From Nocardioides marinus (GTDB taxonomy: Bacteria > Actinomycetota > Actinomycetes > Propionibacteriales > Nocardioidaceae), in the NCBI RefSeq assembly GCF_013408145.1, contig NZ_JACBZI010000001.1:3114001-3178000 (forward strand): a stretch of DNA of 64,000 bases. Reading direction: 5' to 3'. A model generated the notes under the pieces. The model saw only the letters and a program-made list of their open reading frames with translations. It was not told where the DNA came from and ran no database searches. Made by a program: the position numbers and the translations under genes. Positions within the stretch are counted from its first letter, which is position 1; each line of letters begins with the position of its first letter. Positions 16,945 through 24,263 of this stretch are shown piece after piece.

Positions 16945-18038
16945 CGTGCTCCCTCCGGGGCAGGCGTCCATCCGGTACGCCGCAGCATGACACCGAAGTC
17001 GTGCGGGTTCGAGGCCGCCATCGTCGCGGTGCGCACGTCGACGGTCCCGGCCTGGACCAGCGCGAGCAGGTGCTGGTCGAAGGTCTGCATCCCCGACCAG
17101 CTGCCCTCGGCGAGCACCTCGGGCAGGTCGTGGGTCTTGTCGGGGTCGGCCACGGCCTCGGCGAACCGCGCGTCGCGCACCCCGACCTCGACCACGCACA
17201 CCCGACCGGCGCCGTCGGCACGCGGCACCAGCCGCTGGCAGACGACCCCCTCCAGGCTCGCGCCCAGGGCGGCCCGCACCCGCGGCTGCTCGTGGCTGGG
17301 GAAGAACTCCACCAGCCGCAGCACCGTCTCCCGCGCATCGGTGGTGTGCATCGAGCTCAGCACGGCGTGCCCGGTCTCGGCGGCCGACAGCGCCGCCCGC
17401 ACGGTCTCGGCGTCGCGCAGCTCGCCGATGAGGATGACGTCGGGGTCCTGGCGCATCGCGGCGCGCAGGGCGCTGGACCAGTCGCGGGTGTCGGAGCCGA
17501 GCTCGCGCTGGGTGACCGTGGCCTGCTTGTCGTGGTGGACGACCTCGATCGGGTCCTCCAGCGTCAGCACGTGCACCGGCCGGGTCCGGTTGACCAGGTC
17601 GACCATCGCCGAGAGGGTCGTGGACTTCCCCGAGCCGGTGGGCCCGGTCACCAGCACCAGCCCTCGGGGACGCAGCGCCAGCCGCCCTACGGCCTCGGGC
17701 ATGCCGAGCGCGTCGAGCGGCAGCGGGTCCTCCCCGATCCGGCGCAGCACCGCGCCGACCGCGCCGCGGGAGCGGAACGCGTTGACGCGGAACCGGCCGA
17801 TGCCCTCCGCGGCGATCGCGAAGTCGGCCTCGAGGTCGCGCTCGAAGGTGGCCAGCACGTCGGGCGTCATGGCGCTGGCGAGCATCCGGGCCAGGTCGTC
17901 GGGTCCCGCGGCGGGCACCGGCAGCGGCTCGAGGGCCCCCGAGCGGCGTACCTTCGGCACCGCCCCGGCCCGCAGGTGCAGGTCCGAGGCGTCCAGCGTC
18001 ACCACCTGCTGGAGCAGGTCGCGCAGTGCGCTCTCCAT
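16941..18038 (-). CDS. Second PilT-type retraction ATPase
   Basis: 365 residues from the ATG at 18038 (MESALRDLLQQVVTLDASDLHLRAG). It has all PilT motifs: Walker A GPTGSGKSTTLSAMVD, the Asp box TLEDPIEVVHHDK, Walker B DVILIGELRDAETVR, the His box LSSMHTTDARETVLRLVEFF and the late GMQTFDQHLLALVQ. The PilB cysteine cluster is absent. It may be a PilU-like accessory motor. The stop overlaps the rsiG start (ATGA), so motor and anti-sigma are translationally coupled. It is transcribed from a sigma-28-type promoter at 18121-18149, divergent from pilM. Confidence 0.9.
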   Translation of the reverse strand: MESALRDLLQQVVTLDASDLHLRAGAVPKVRRSGALEPLPVPAAGPDDLARMLASAMTPDVLATFERDLEADFAIAAEGIGRFRVNAFRSRGAVGAVLRRIGEDPLPLDALGMPEAVGRLALRPRGLVLVTGPTGSGKSTTLSAMVDLVNRTRPVHVLTLEDPIEVVHHDKQATVTQRELGSDTRDWSSALRAAMRQDPDVILIGELRDAETVRAALSAAETGHAVLSSMHTTDARETVLRLVEFFPSHEQPRVRAALGASLEGVVCQRLVPRADGAGRVCVVEVGVRDARFAEAVADPDKTHDLPEVLAEGSWSGMQTFDQHLLALVQAGTVDVRTATMAASNPHDFGVMLRRTGWTPAPEGAR

Positions 18039-18120
18039 GGGCGGCTCCTCCTGGGTGGGCGTGCTGGGTGTGCGTGCCGGCTGCGGCCGGGTGAACCGGG
18101 TGGCGGCCCGGGCACCGGGG

Positions 18121-18149
18121 GTCTCGGCAGCCGCGACCCGCACCTTGAG
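18121..18149 (-). promoter_or_regulatory. Sigma-28/WhiG-type promoter of pilT2-rsiG (site 4 of 6)
   Basis: On the minus strand, CTCAAG (18149-18144), 15 bases, GCCGAGAC (18128-18121), then 82 bases to the pilT2 ATG. Because rsiG is the second gene, the anti-sigma factor appears to be made under control of its own target. Confidence 0.75.
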
Positions 18150-18221
18150 CGCCGTCCCACCGCCAGGACGCCCCTCACCTACCGCGGGTACGACGCTGGT
18201 CCGCACCGGTCCGCGGCAGCC

Positions 18222-18250
18222 CTCAAGTCGCACCGACCCGGGTCCGACAC
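18222..18250 (+). promoter_or_regulatory. Sigma-28/WhiG-type promoter of pilM-N-O-cyclase (site 5 of 6)
   Basis: CTCAAG (18222-18227), 15 bases, TCCGACAC (18243-18250), then 69 bases to the pilM ATG at 18320, which has GGGAG upstream (AGCAGGGAGCACC). It is divergent from site 4, and the 281-base gap holds both. Confidence 0.72.
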
Positions 18251-18319
18251 CTCCCCTGCAACGACCCAGACCCGCCGCGGACCCACCGGCGACCACCCGA
18301 CCCCACAGCAGGGAGCACC

Positions 18320-19420
18320 ATGGCCAGCACCGTCGTCGGACTCGACATCGGGCGCACCGCCGTCCGAGCCGTCGAGCTGCGCGGCAAGAACCCGACCCTG
18401 CGCCGGCACGGCTCGATCGAGCTGGGCCGTGGCGCGGTCGAGACCGGGGTCGTGGCCGACCCGCACCAGGTGACGGCGGCGTGCCGGGAGCTGTGGCGGG
18501 CAGGGAGGTTCTCCACCCGCGAGGTCCGCCTGGGGGTCTCCAGCGGGTCGGTGCTGGTGCGCCAGATCGAGCTGGACTGGATGCCGCCGGCCGACCTCAA
18601 GCGGGCGCTGCGCTACCAGGTGGCCGAGCTGCTGCCGGTCGCCGTCGACGACGCCAACCTCGACCACGTGCTGCTCGGCGAGGTCACCCGGCGCGACGAG
18701 TCCGGCCAGGAGCGTCGGATGGTGCGCATCCTGCTGGTCGCCACAGCCCGCGGGGCCGTGGACGAGATGGTGCGGGCCGTCCGCGCCGCGGGCCTGCGCG
18801 CCCGGACCGCCGACCTGGCGCCCCTCGCCCTGGTGCGCGCCGCGGCCGCCGCGAGCCGCCGCGAGGCACTGGCCCAGGCCGCCGCCGAGGGTCGCCCCGG
18901 CCAGCTGCCGCCCCCGCGGACCGAGGCCGTCATCGACGTCGGCTCGGACAAGGTCGCCGTGGCCGTCCACACCGCCGGCGTGCCGCACTTCGTGCGGGTG
19001 GCCGCGGGTCTCGGCGGGGACGGCCTCACCCACACCCTGGTCGCCGCGACCGGCATGGAGTGGGACCAGGCCGAGCGGCTCAAGCGTGAGGCGGCGATCA
19101 AGCACGAGGCGACGCTGCGGCACGCCACGACCCGGCTGGTGAACGAGATCCGGGCGACGCTGGACTTCTACTCCGACTCCGACGCAGAGCACGTGGTCGG
19201 CTCGGTCGCCGTGACCGGCGCGGGTGCCGCCCACCCGTCCTTCCTCGACACCTGCTCCCGCACGCTCGGGCTCCCGGTCCGCCCGCTCACGCTCTCCTCC
19301 GTCGTCGACGGCGCGACCACTCCCCCCGGGGGCAGGGGCAAGGGCACCGACGACGCCACCGAGCGCCCGTCGGACGCCTACGTCGTGCCGGCCGCGCTCT
19401 GCCTGGGGGCGATCGCATGA
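18320..19420 (+). CDS. pilM: Pilus assembly protein PilM
   Basis: 366 residues with an actin-like fold of the FtsA/PilM type. The first phosphate loop is VVGLDIGRTAVRAVELRG; the family features MPPADLKRALRYQVAELLPV and DFYSDSDAEHVVGSVAVTGAGA mark the central and second nucleotide-binding regions. PilM is cytoplasmic and binds the short N-terminal tail of PilN, linking the motor to the PilN-PilO alignment complex. The last four bases overlap pilN. Residues 170-205 form an Ala/Arg-rich insertion. Confidence 0.9.
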   Translation: MASTVVGLDIGRTAVRAVELRGKNPTLRRHGSIELGRGAVETGVVADPHQVTAACRELWRAGRFSTREVRLGVSSGSVLVRQIELDWMPPADLKRALRYQVAELLPVAVDDANLDHVLLGEVTRRDESGQERRMVRILLVATARGAVDEMVRAVRAAGLRARTADLAPLALVRAAAAASRREALAQAAAEGRPGQLPPPRTEAVIDVGSDKVAVAVHTAGVPHFVRVAAGLGGDGLTHTLVAATGMEWDQAERLKREAAIKHEATLRHATTRLVNEIRATLDFYSDSDAEHVVGSVAVTGAGAAHPSFLDTCSRTLGLPVRPLTLSSVVDGATTPPGGRGKGTDDATERPSDAYVVPAALCLGAIA

Positions 19421-20220
19421 TCACCCTCAAGGACCGGGCCCCCGCCGACACCCGGGTCGAGGTCGTCAGCAGCGTCAACCTGCTCTCGCCGTGGGTCCAC
19501 GAGGAGCTGCGGGTACGCCGCTGGCGGCAGCGGTTCGCGCTCGGGCTGCTCGCCCTGGTGGTCGTCATCGCCGGCGCCTGGTCCTACGAGCGGGTCGTGC
19601 TGGCGCAGGTGGAGGCCGACCTGCGGGGCGAGGAGGCCACCGCCGAGAGCCTGCAGGGCCGGATCGCCGACCTGGCACCGGTGCAGACCTACGTCGACGG
19701 GGTCGACCGGCGGGCCCGCGCGGTCCAGCAGCAGATGGTCACCGACGTCGCCTTCTCCCAGGTGCTGGAGGCGCTGGCCGACGCGACCCCGGCCGGAGCG
19801 CGGATCGAGTCGCTCTCGGTCGACCTGCCCACCGGCGTCGGGGTCACCATCGCCCCCGACGGCACGATCGGCGAGGTCACCCGCGGCCTGGTGGCGGCCG
19901 GGTGCCCCGGTCCCGACCCGTTCGCGGTGCTCGAGGTGATCGGCTGCGTGACCCTCTCGGGCACCGCCGCCGACCGCGCCACGGTGGGGCGGCTGGTGAT
20001 CGAGCTGGCCGCTGCCAAGGAGTTCTCCGAGCCGTTCATCACCACGACGACGACCGACGAGGGTTCGTCGGTCACCTTCAGCGGCTCGGTCGCCCTCACG
20101 CCGAAGGTCTTCACCGGCCGCTACGACGACCGCGCGTCGCTCACGGGTCTCACCGAGGACGCCAGCGGCGACACCACCGAGGACACCACCGGGGACACCA
20201 CCGGGGAGGGGTCCGAGTGA
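19417..20220 (+). CDS. pilN: PilN-like pilus alignment protein
   Basis: 267 residues, larger than proteobacterial PilN. A cytoplasmic tail holds the PilM-binding type motif VSSVNLLSPWVHEE (PilN consensus xINLLP). One membrane helix (RFALGLLALVVVIAGAWSY, about residues 40-60) and a coiled-coil stretch follow, then a ferredoxin-like domain after FSQVLEALADATPAGARIESLSVDL. The C-terminus is a short Thr/Asp repeat (EDTTGDTTG) encoded by a repeated 12-base unit. Overlaps with both neighbours (ATGA, GTGA) show one operon with pilM and pilO. Confidence 0.85.
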   Translation: MITLKDRAPADTRVEVVSSVNLLSPWVHEELRVRRWRQRFALGLLALVVVIAGAWSYERVVLAQVEADLRGEEATAESLQGRIADLAPVQTYVDGVDRRARAVQQQMVTDVAFSQVLEALADATPAGARIESLSVDLPTGVGVTIAPDGTIGEVTRGLVAAGCPGPDPFAVLEVIGCVTLSGTAADRATVGRLVIELAAAKEFSEPFITTTTTDEGSSVTFSGSVALTPKVFTGRYDDRASLTGLTEDASGDTTEDTTGDTTGEGSE

Positions 20221-20873
20221 ACCTCCGTTCCACCTCCGCCACCGCCGTCATCGGCTCGCTGGTCCTGCTGCTCACCGGGGCCCTGGGCTGGGTGCTGCTC
20301 CTGGGGCCGACGCTGGCCCACGTCGGGGAGCAGCGCGAGGCCGCCGAGGCCGCCGCCGACCGCTCCGCACTGCTGGCGCTGCAGCTGACCCGGCTGCAGG
20401 CCAAGGCCGAGGACCTCGGCGACACCGAGCGCGCCGAGGAGCGGCTCGCCGCGCTGTTCCCCCCGACCGCGGACCAGCCCGGGTTCTTCGAGCAGATCGG
20501 CGAGATCGCCCGCGAGGCCGGCTACGCCCCCGGTGACATCACGACCCTGAGCCCCTCGGCCCCCGCACCGCTGGCCGCGCCCGCACCGCCGCCGAGCCCC
20601 ACGGAGGACGGGTCCGACCCCGGCGCGGCCCCTGCCGCCGTACCCTCCGACCTCGCGGTGCAGACCGTCGCGATGACGCTGGAGGGCGGCTACGACGAGG
20701 CCCGGCGGATGCTGCGTGGTCTGGAGCGGTTGGACCGCGCGTTCCTCGTACGGTCTGTCTCCCTCTCCGCCGACGGGGACTCCTCTAACCTGACCATGTC
20801 GATCTCCGGCGCGACCTACGTCGCGCCGCCGGTCCCCTCACCGGCCTTGGACGAGACGAGTCAGGCAGGATGA
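20217..20873 (+). CDS. pilO: PilO-like pilus alignment protein
   Basis: 218 residues from the GTG at 20217, which overlaps the pilN stop. It has one N-terminal membrane helix (AVIGSLVLLLTGALGWVLLLGPTL), a coiled coil (QREAAEAAADRSALLALQLTRLQAKAEDL), then a periplasmic-type domain with a Pro/Ala-rich loop (about residues 118-140) and the PilO-like end VQTVAMTLEGGYDEARRMLRGLERLDRAFLVRSVSLS. It pairs with PilN to transmit motor action. No PilP or PilQ is encoded nearby, as expected for a Gram-positive cell. Confidence 0.83.
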   Translation: MNLRSTSATAVIGSLVLLLTGALGWVLLLGPTLAHVGEQREAAEAAADRSALLALQLTRLQAKAEDLGDTERAEERLAALFPPTADQPGFFEQIGEIAREAGYAPGDITTLSPSAPAPLAAPAPPPSPTEDGSDPGAAPAAVPSDLAVQTVAMTLEGGYDEARRMLRGLERLDRAFLVRSVSLSADGDSSNLTMSISGATYVAPPVPSPALDETSQAG

Positions 20874-20874
20874 C

Positions 20875-22350
20875 ATGGACGCAGCGGCCGACCACCGGGT
20901 GGCGGTCCTCGCCGTCGCCCTGGTCGCGCTGCTGGGCGTCTGCTTCCTGCTCGTCGCCAGGGCGCGGGGGTGGGACCAGGTGGTGATCACCTTCCGGGAC
21001 CCCGTCCGCGGCCGGCGCTGGGTACCCCGGCTGATGCGCCTGCTGCCCGGCGGCGCCGGGCAGCTGGACCCCCTCACCGGCCTGGCGACCCGCGAGGTGC
21101 TCTCGGCCGAGGGGCCGCGGCTGATCGCCGAGGCCGAGCAGGCCGGCGGGCAGGCCGGGTTGCTGCTGCTCGACCTGGACGGCTTCAAGGCCGTCAACGA
21201 CACCCTGGGCCACCACGCCGGCGACCGGGTGCTGGTCGAGATCGGTCAGCGGGCCCGGGCCATCGCCGCCGGCGAGGACCTCGCGGTGCGACTGGGCGGC
21301 GACGAGTTCGCCCTGCTCATCGCCGCTCCCGATGCCGCCGCCCTCGAGCGGCGTGCGGAGGACCTGCTCTCCGAGCTGTCCCAGCCGATCCGTCTCGACG
21401 AGGTCAGCTGGTCGATCACCCCCTCCATCGGCCTGGCCGTCCACCCCGACGACGGCCGCACCGTCGCCGACCTGCTGCAGGCCGCCGACTCCGCGATGTA
21501 CGACGCCAAGTCCTCCCCCCAGCGCTGGCGCCGCCCCGGCGGCGACCGGGCGACCTCCGACGGCACCGGCCCCGAGGAGCTGGCCGGGGCGCTGCGGCGC
21601 GAGGAGCTGGTGGTCCACTACCAGCCGCAGGTCGACGGGTGGACCGGTGCGGTGACCGGCTTCGAGGCGCTGGTGCGCTGGCAGCACCCCGAGCGCGGGC
21701 TGCTGCTGCCCGACCTGTTCCTGCCCCGCGCCGAGCGGAGCGCGGTGATCGCCGACCTGACCCGGTGGGTGCTGGGCCGTGCCCTGGCCGACCTGCCGAC
21801 GCTGCAGCGCAGCGCCCCCGGCGCGACCGTCGCGGTCAACGTCTCGGCGCGCAGCATGATGGGCACCCGGCTGCTGGGTGACCTGGGTCGGCTGCTGGAG
21901 GAGTCCGGCGTCCACGCGCACGACCTGGTCCTGGAGATCACCGAGCCCGCGCCCCGCGCGACCGCCGAGGTCACCGCGCTGCTGGAGGGGCTGAGGAAGC
22001 TGGGCTGCGGGGTCAGCGTGCACGGCTTCGGCTCGGCGCAGACCTCCCTGACCTCGCTGTGGCAGCTGCCCGCGGTGCGTGAGATCAAGATCGACCCGCA
22101 CCTGGTGCGGGCCGTGGCCGCGGACCCCGACGCGGAGCGGCTGTGCCGCGCCATGATCAGCGCCGCCCGCGGCCTGGACGTGCGGGTGGTCGCCGAGGGC
22201 GTCGAGACCACCGAGACCGTGCACCGGCTGCGCGGCCTGGGCTGCGGCGCGTTCCAGGGCTACCTGCTCGGTGAGCCGTTCGCCCTCGACGACGTCGCCG
22301 GCTGGGCCGCCGAGTGGCACCGCGAGGGCTCCCGGCTGCTGGGGCGCTGA
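20875..22350 (+). CDS. Membrane diguanylate cyclase with degenerate EAL domain
   Basis: 491 residues. One N-terminal membrane helix (residues 8-28), then a GGDEF domain (65-215) with LLLLDLDGFKAVNDTLGHHAGD and an intact GGDEF at 141-145, so it should make c-di-GMP. The RxxD inhibitory site is absent (AGED), so product inhibition is unlikely. The EAL domain (235-480) keeps EAL at 264-266, the Glu of ITE, KID and EGVET, but the catalytic DD of DDFG is replaced by HG (VHGFG, 382-386), so phosphodiesterase activity is probably lost and the domain may only bind c-di-GMP. It lies one base after pilO and is part of that operon. Confidence 0.92.
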   Translation: MDAAADHRVAVLAVALVALLGVCFLLVARARGWDQVVITFRDPVRGRRWVPRLMRLLPGGAGQLDPLTGLATREVLSAEGPRLIAEAEQAGGQAGLLLLDLDGFKAVNDTLGHHAGDRVLVEIGQRARAIAAGEDLAVRLGGDEFALLIAAPDAAALERRAEDLLSELSQPIRLDEVSWSITPSIGLAVHPDDGRTVADLLQAADSAMYDAKSSPQRWRRPGGDRATSDGTGPEELAGALRREELVVHYQPQVDGWTGAVTGFEALVRWQHPERGLLLPDLFLPRAERSAVIADLTRWVLGRALADLPTLQRSAPGATVAVNVSARSMMGTRLLGDLGRLLEESGVHAHDLVLEITEPAPRATAEVTALLEGLRKLGCGVSVHGFGSAQTSLTSLWQLPAVREIKIDPHLVRAVAADPDAERLCRAMISAARGLDVRVVAEGVETTETVHRLRGLGCGAFQGYLLGEPFALDDVAGWAAEWHREGSRLLGR

Positions 22351-22392
22351 GCCCGCTCCCAGCCGGGTCCGACCGCCCCTCAAGAGCCGCCC

Positions 22393-22421
22393 CTCAAGAG
22401 CCGCTCGGCCAGGGCCGATAC
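22393..22421 (+). promoter_or_regulatory. Sigma-28/WhiG-type promoter of the 278-residue gene and pilD (site 6 of 6)
   Basis: CTCAAG (22393-22398), 15 bases, GCCGATAC (22414-22421). This is the closest of the six to the classical GCCGATAA -10. The GTG start at 22429 is seven bases on. A duplicate CTCAAGAGCCGCC lies 15 bases upstream (22379). Confidence 0.78.
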
Positions 22422-22428
22422 ACCGGAC

Positions 22429-23265
22429 GTGACCCCGTCCCTCACCCCCGAGCTCGCCGCCTGGGTGGTCCCCAGCAGCCTGGGCGTGCTCGCCGTGCTG
22501 CTCTCGACCTACCTCGTGCTCTCCGTGCGCCGCCGCCGCCTGGCCGAGGTGCGGGACCTCGAGGACGTCGAGGCCCTGCCCCCGCAGGCCGATGACCCCG
22601 ACGTGCGGGTGCTGCGACGCCAGGTCGACGTGCTCACCCGCACGCTGGCGGAGTGGGACGCCGAGCAGCGGGTCGCCCGCCCGTCCGACCGCCCGGCCGG
22701 CCGTGTGCCGGACGGGGCGTCCGACCCGTCTTCGACCCAGCCTGTGGACGAGCCCGTCGACCCCGCACCCGAGCGGGCGGCGGTGCCGCCGGTCGACCCG
22801 TCCACGCCGCTCGAGCCCGGCCCTTCGGGCCCGGGGCAGCCCGTGGCGCCCCCCGTCGGGGCGTCGACGGCCTACGCCGCGCTGTCGCGCGAGCTGGCGG
22901 CCACGGGGGATGCCACCGGGGCGGTGCTGGCCCAGTGGGCCGCCGACCTGCAGGTGCTCCGACCGGCCCTGGGGGCACACGGGGTGGACCTGGCCCGGGC
23001 CGTCTCCGACGTACGCCTGGAGGAGCCGGTGGCCGCGCTGCGCGCCTGCCGCGAGGCCGCGCTCGGCCTGGTGCGCACGGCGGGCTCGGTCCGGGCGCTG
23101 CTCGCCCCCCTGGACCACCTCGGCGACCTCTCCGACCTCTCCGGTGTCGCGGACCTGGCCGGCGCGGACGGGGCCGGCGTGCCCTCGGCGCTGCCGCAGC
23201 CGCTCCTGGACCTGCTGCCCGCCGACCAGCGCGAGCGGCTCGCCGCCGCCGGACTGGCCGGGTGA
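22429..23265 (+). CDS. Uncharacterised membrane protein of the T4P cluster
   Basis: 278 residues, no family recognised. One N-terminal membrane helix (VVPSSLGVLAVLLSTYLVLSVRRRR, about residues 12-36) is followed by an acidic helix (RDLEDVEALPPQADDPDVRVLRRQVDVLTRTLAEWDAEQ), a Pro-rich linker (residues 85-150) and a helical Ala/Leu-rich C-terminal domain (STAYAALSRELAATGDATGAVLAQWAADLQVLRPALGAHG...). It lies between the cyclase and pilD and has its own sigma-28-type promoter immediately before the GTG start, so it is very probably part of the pilus system. It could be a scaffold or regulator; the function is unknown. Confidence 0.75.
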   Translation: MTPSLTPELAAWVVPSSLGVLAVLLSTYLVLSVRRRRLAEVRDLEDVEALPPQADDPDVRVLRRQVDVLTRTLAEWDAEQRVARPSDRPAGRVPDGASDPSSTQPVDEPVDPAPERAAVPPVDPSTPLEPGPSGPGQPVAPPVGASTAYAALSRELAATGDATGAVLAQWAADLQVLRPALGAHGVDLARAVSDVRLEEPVAALRACREAALGLVRTAGSVRALLAPLDHLGDLSDLSGVADLAGADGAGVPSALPQPLLDLLPADQRERLAAAGLAG

Positions 23266-23272
23266 CCGGACG

Positions 23273-24076
23273 ATGACCGCCACCCTGCCCTGGCCGCTCG
23301 TGGTGGGGCTGGTCGCCCCGCTCGGGCTGGCGATCGGGTCGTTCCTCAACGTCGTGGTGCACCGGGTGCCGCTGGGCCTCTCGGTGGTGCACCCACCCTC
23401 GGCGTGCCCGCAGTGCCGACAGCCGGTGCGTGGTCGCGACAACGTCCCCGTGCTCTCGTGGCTGCTGCTGCGGGGTCGCTGCCGCGACTGCCGCACCCCG
23501 ATCTCGGTGCGCTACCCCCTGGTCGAGGCCGGCACCGCAGCGCTCCTCGTCGCCGTGGCCCTGCACCTGCAGGACGTCGCCGTCGCGCTGGCCGTGCTGC
23601 CGGTGGCCGCCGCGGGCGTGGCCCTGGCGCTGATCGACCTGGAGCACCAGCGGTTGCCGTTCGCGATCTCCGGCGTGGCCCTGGCGCTGGCGCTGCCCGG
23701 TGTCGTCGTCGACCAGCTCGGAGCGTCGCCCGCGGCGCCGCTGTGGGAGCTGCTGGTCGCCGTCGCGGCGTGGGTCGGCGTGTACGGCGGCGCGTGGCTG
23801 CTCACCGGTGGCCGCGGCATGGGCCTCGGCGACGTGGCACTGGCGCCCGTGCTCGCGGTCGCGCTCGGGGCGCTCGGTCTCGGCCCTGCGCTGGTCGGGC
23901 TGATGGCCGGCTTCGTCCTGGGTGCCCTGGTGGGCGGGCTGCTGCTGGCCACCGGCCGGCTGCGCCGCGGCGCCCGGCTCCCGCACGGCCCCTTCATGCT
24001 GCTCGGCGCCGCCGTCGGCCTCTTCGCCGGCGACCCGGTCACGGGCGCCTACCTCTCCCTCACCGGACTGGCCTGA
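23273..24076 (+). CDS. pilD: Prepilin peptidase / N-methyltransferase PilD
   Basis: 267 residues from the ATG at 23273. The N-terminal methylase domain has GSFLNVVVHRVP and the zinc-binding pairs CPQC and CRDC. Eight membrane helices carry the two catalytic aspartates, in ALIDLEHQRLP and the GxGD motif GMGLGDVALAP. It cleaves the leader of PilA and the minor pilins after Gly and methylates the new N-terminus. It is seven bases after the 278-residue gene and shares its promoter. Confidence 0.94.
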   Translation: MTATLPWPLVVGLVAPLGLAIGSFLNVVVHRVPLGLSVVHPPSACPQCRQPVRGRDNVPVLSWLLLRGRCRDCRTPISVRYPLVEAGTAALLVAVALHLQDVAVALAVLPVAAAGVALALIDLEHQRLPFAISGVALALALPGVVVDQLGASPAAPLWELLVAVAAWVGVYGGAWLLTGGRGMGLGDVALAPVLAVALGALGLGPALVGLMAGFVLGALVGGLLLATGRLRRGARLPHGPFMLLGAAVGLFAGDPVTGAYLSLTGLA

Positions 24077-24123
24077 CCGCTCCGCACGCGGACGGGACGA
24101 GCGGCTCCCCGGGGCCCACGGGA

Positions 24124-24207
24124 GTGACAGGGCGACAAAGCAAAATCTTGCCCGTCAGTCACATCCGTCACGCCTGAAACACCTGGCGCACCGGTCTAGA
24201 CGACCGG
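24124..24207 (+). promoter_or_regulatory. A-rich structured leader upstream of the phosphodiesterase gene
   Basis: In the 187-base gap before the EAL gene, an unusually A-rich patch (GACAAAGCAAAATCTT, near 24133) lies inside a possible stem: GTGACAGGGC (24124) with GCCC and GTCAC (24150-24162). A second hairpin follows, CCGGTC (24191-24196) and GACCGG (24202-24207). No sigma-28-type site is present here. It may be a promoter region or a leader structure. I could not match it to the c-di-GMP riboswitch core. Confidence 0.3.
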
Positions 24208-24263
24208 AGACGGAGGTTTCGAGGTCCGTCACTGTGTCCCTCGGCGGTCGTTCGGGGACCGTC

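Noticed and set aside
24077-24263. c-di-GMP riboswitch (GEMM) upstream of the phosphodiesterase
   Set aside because: A short ACAGGGC/AAAGC resemblance is seen but the conserved two-helix core could not be recognised.
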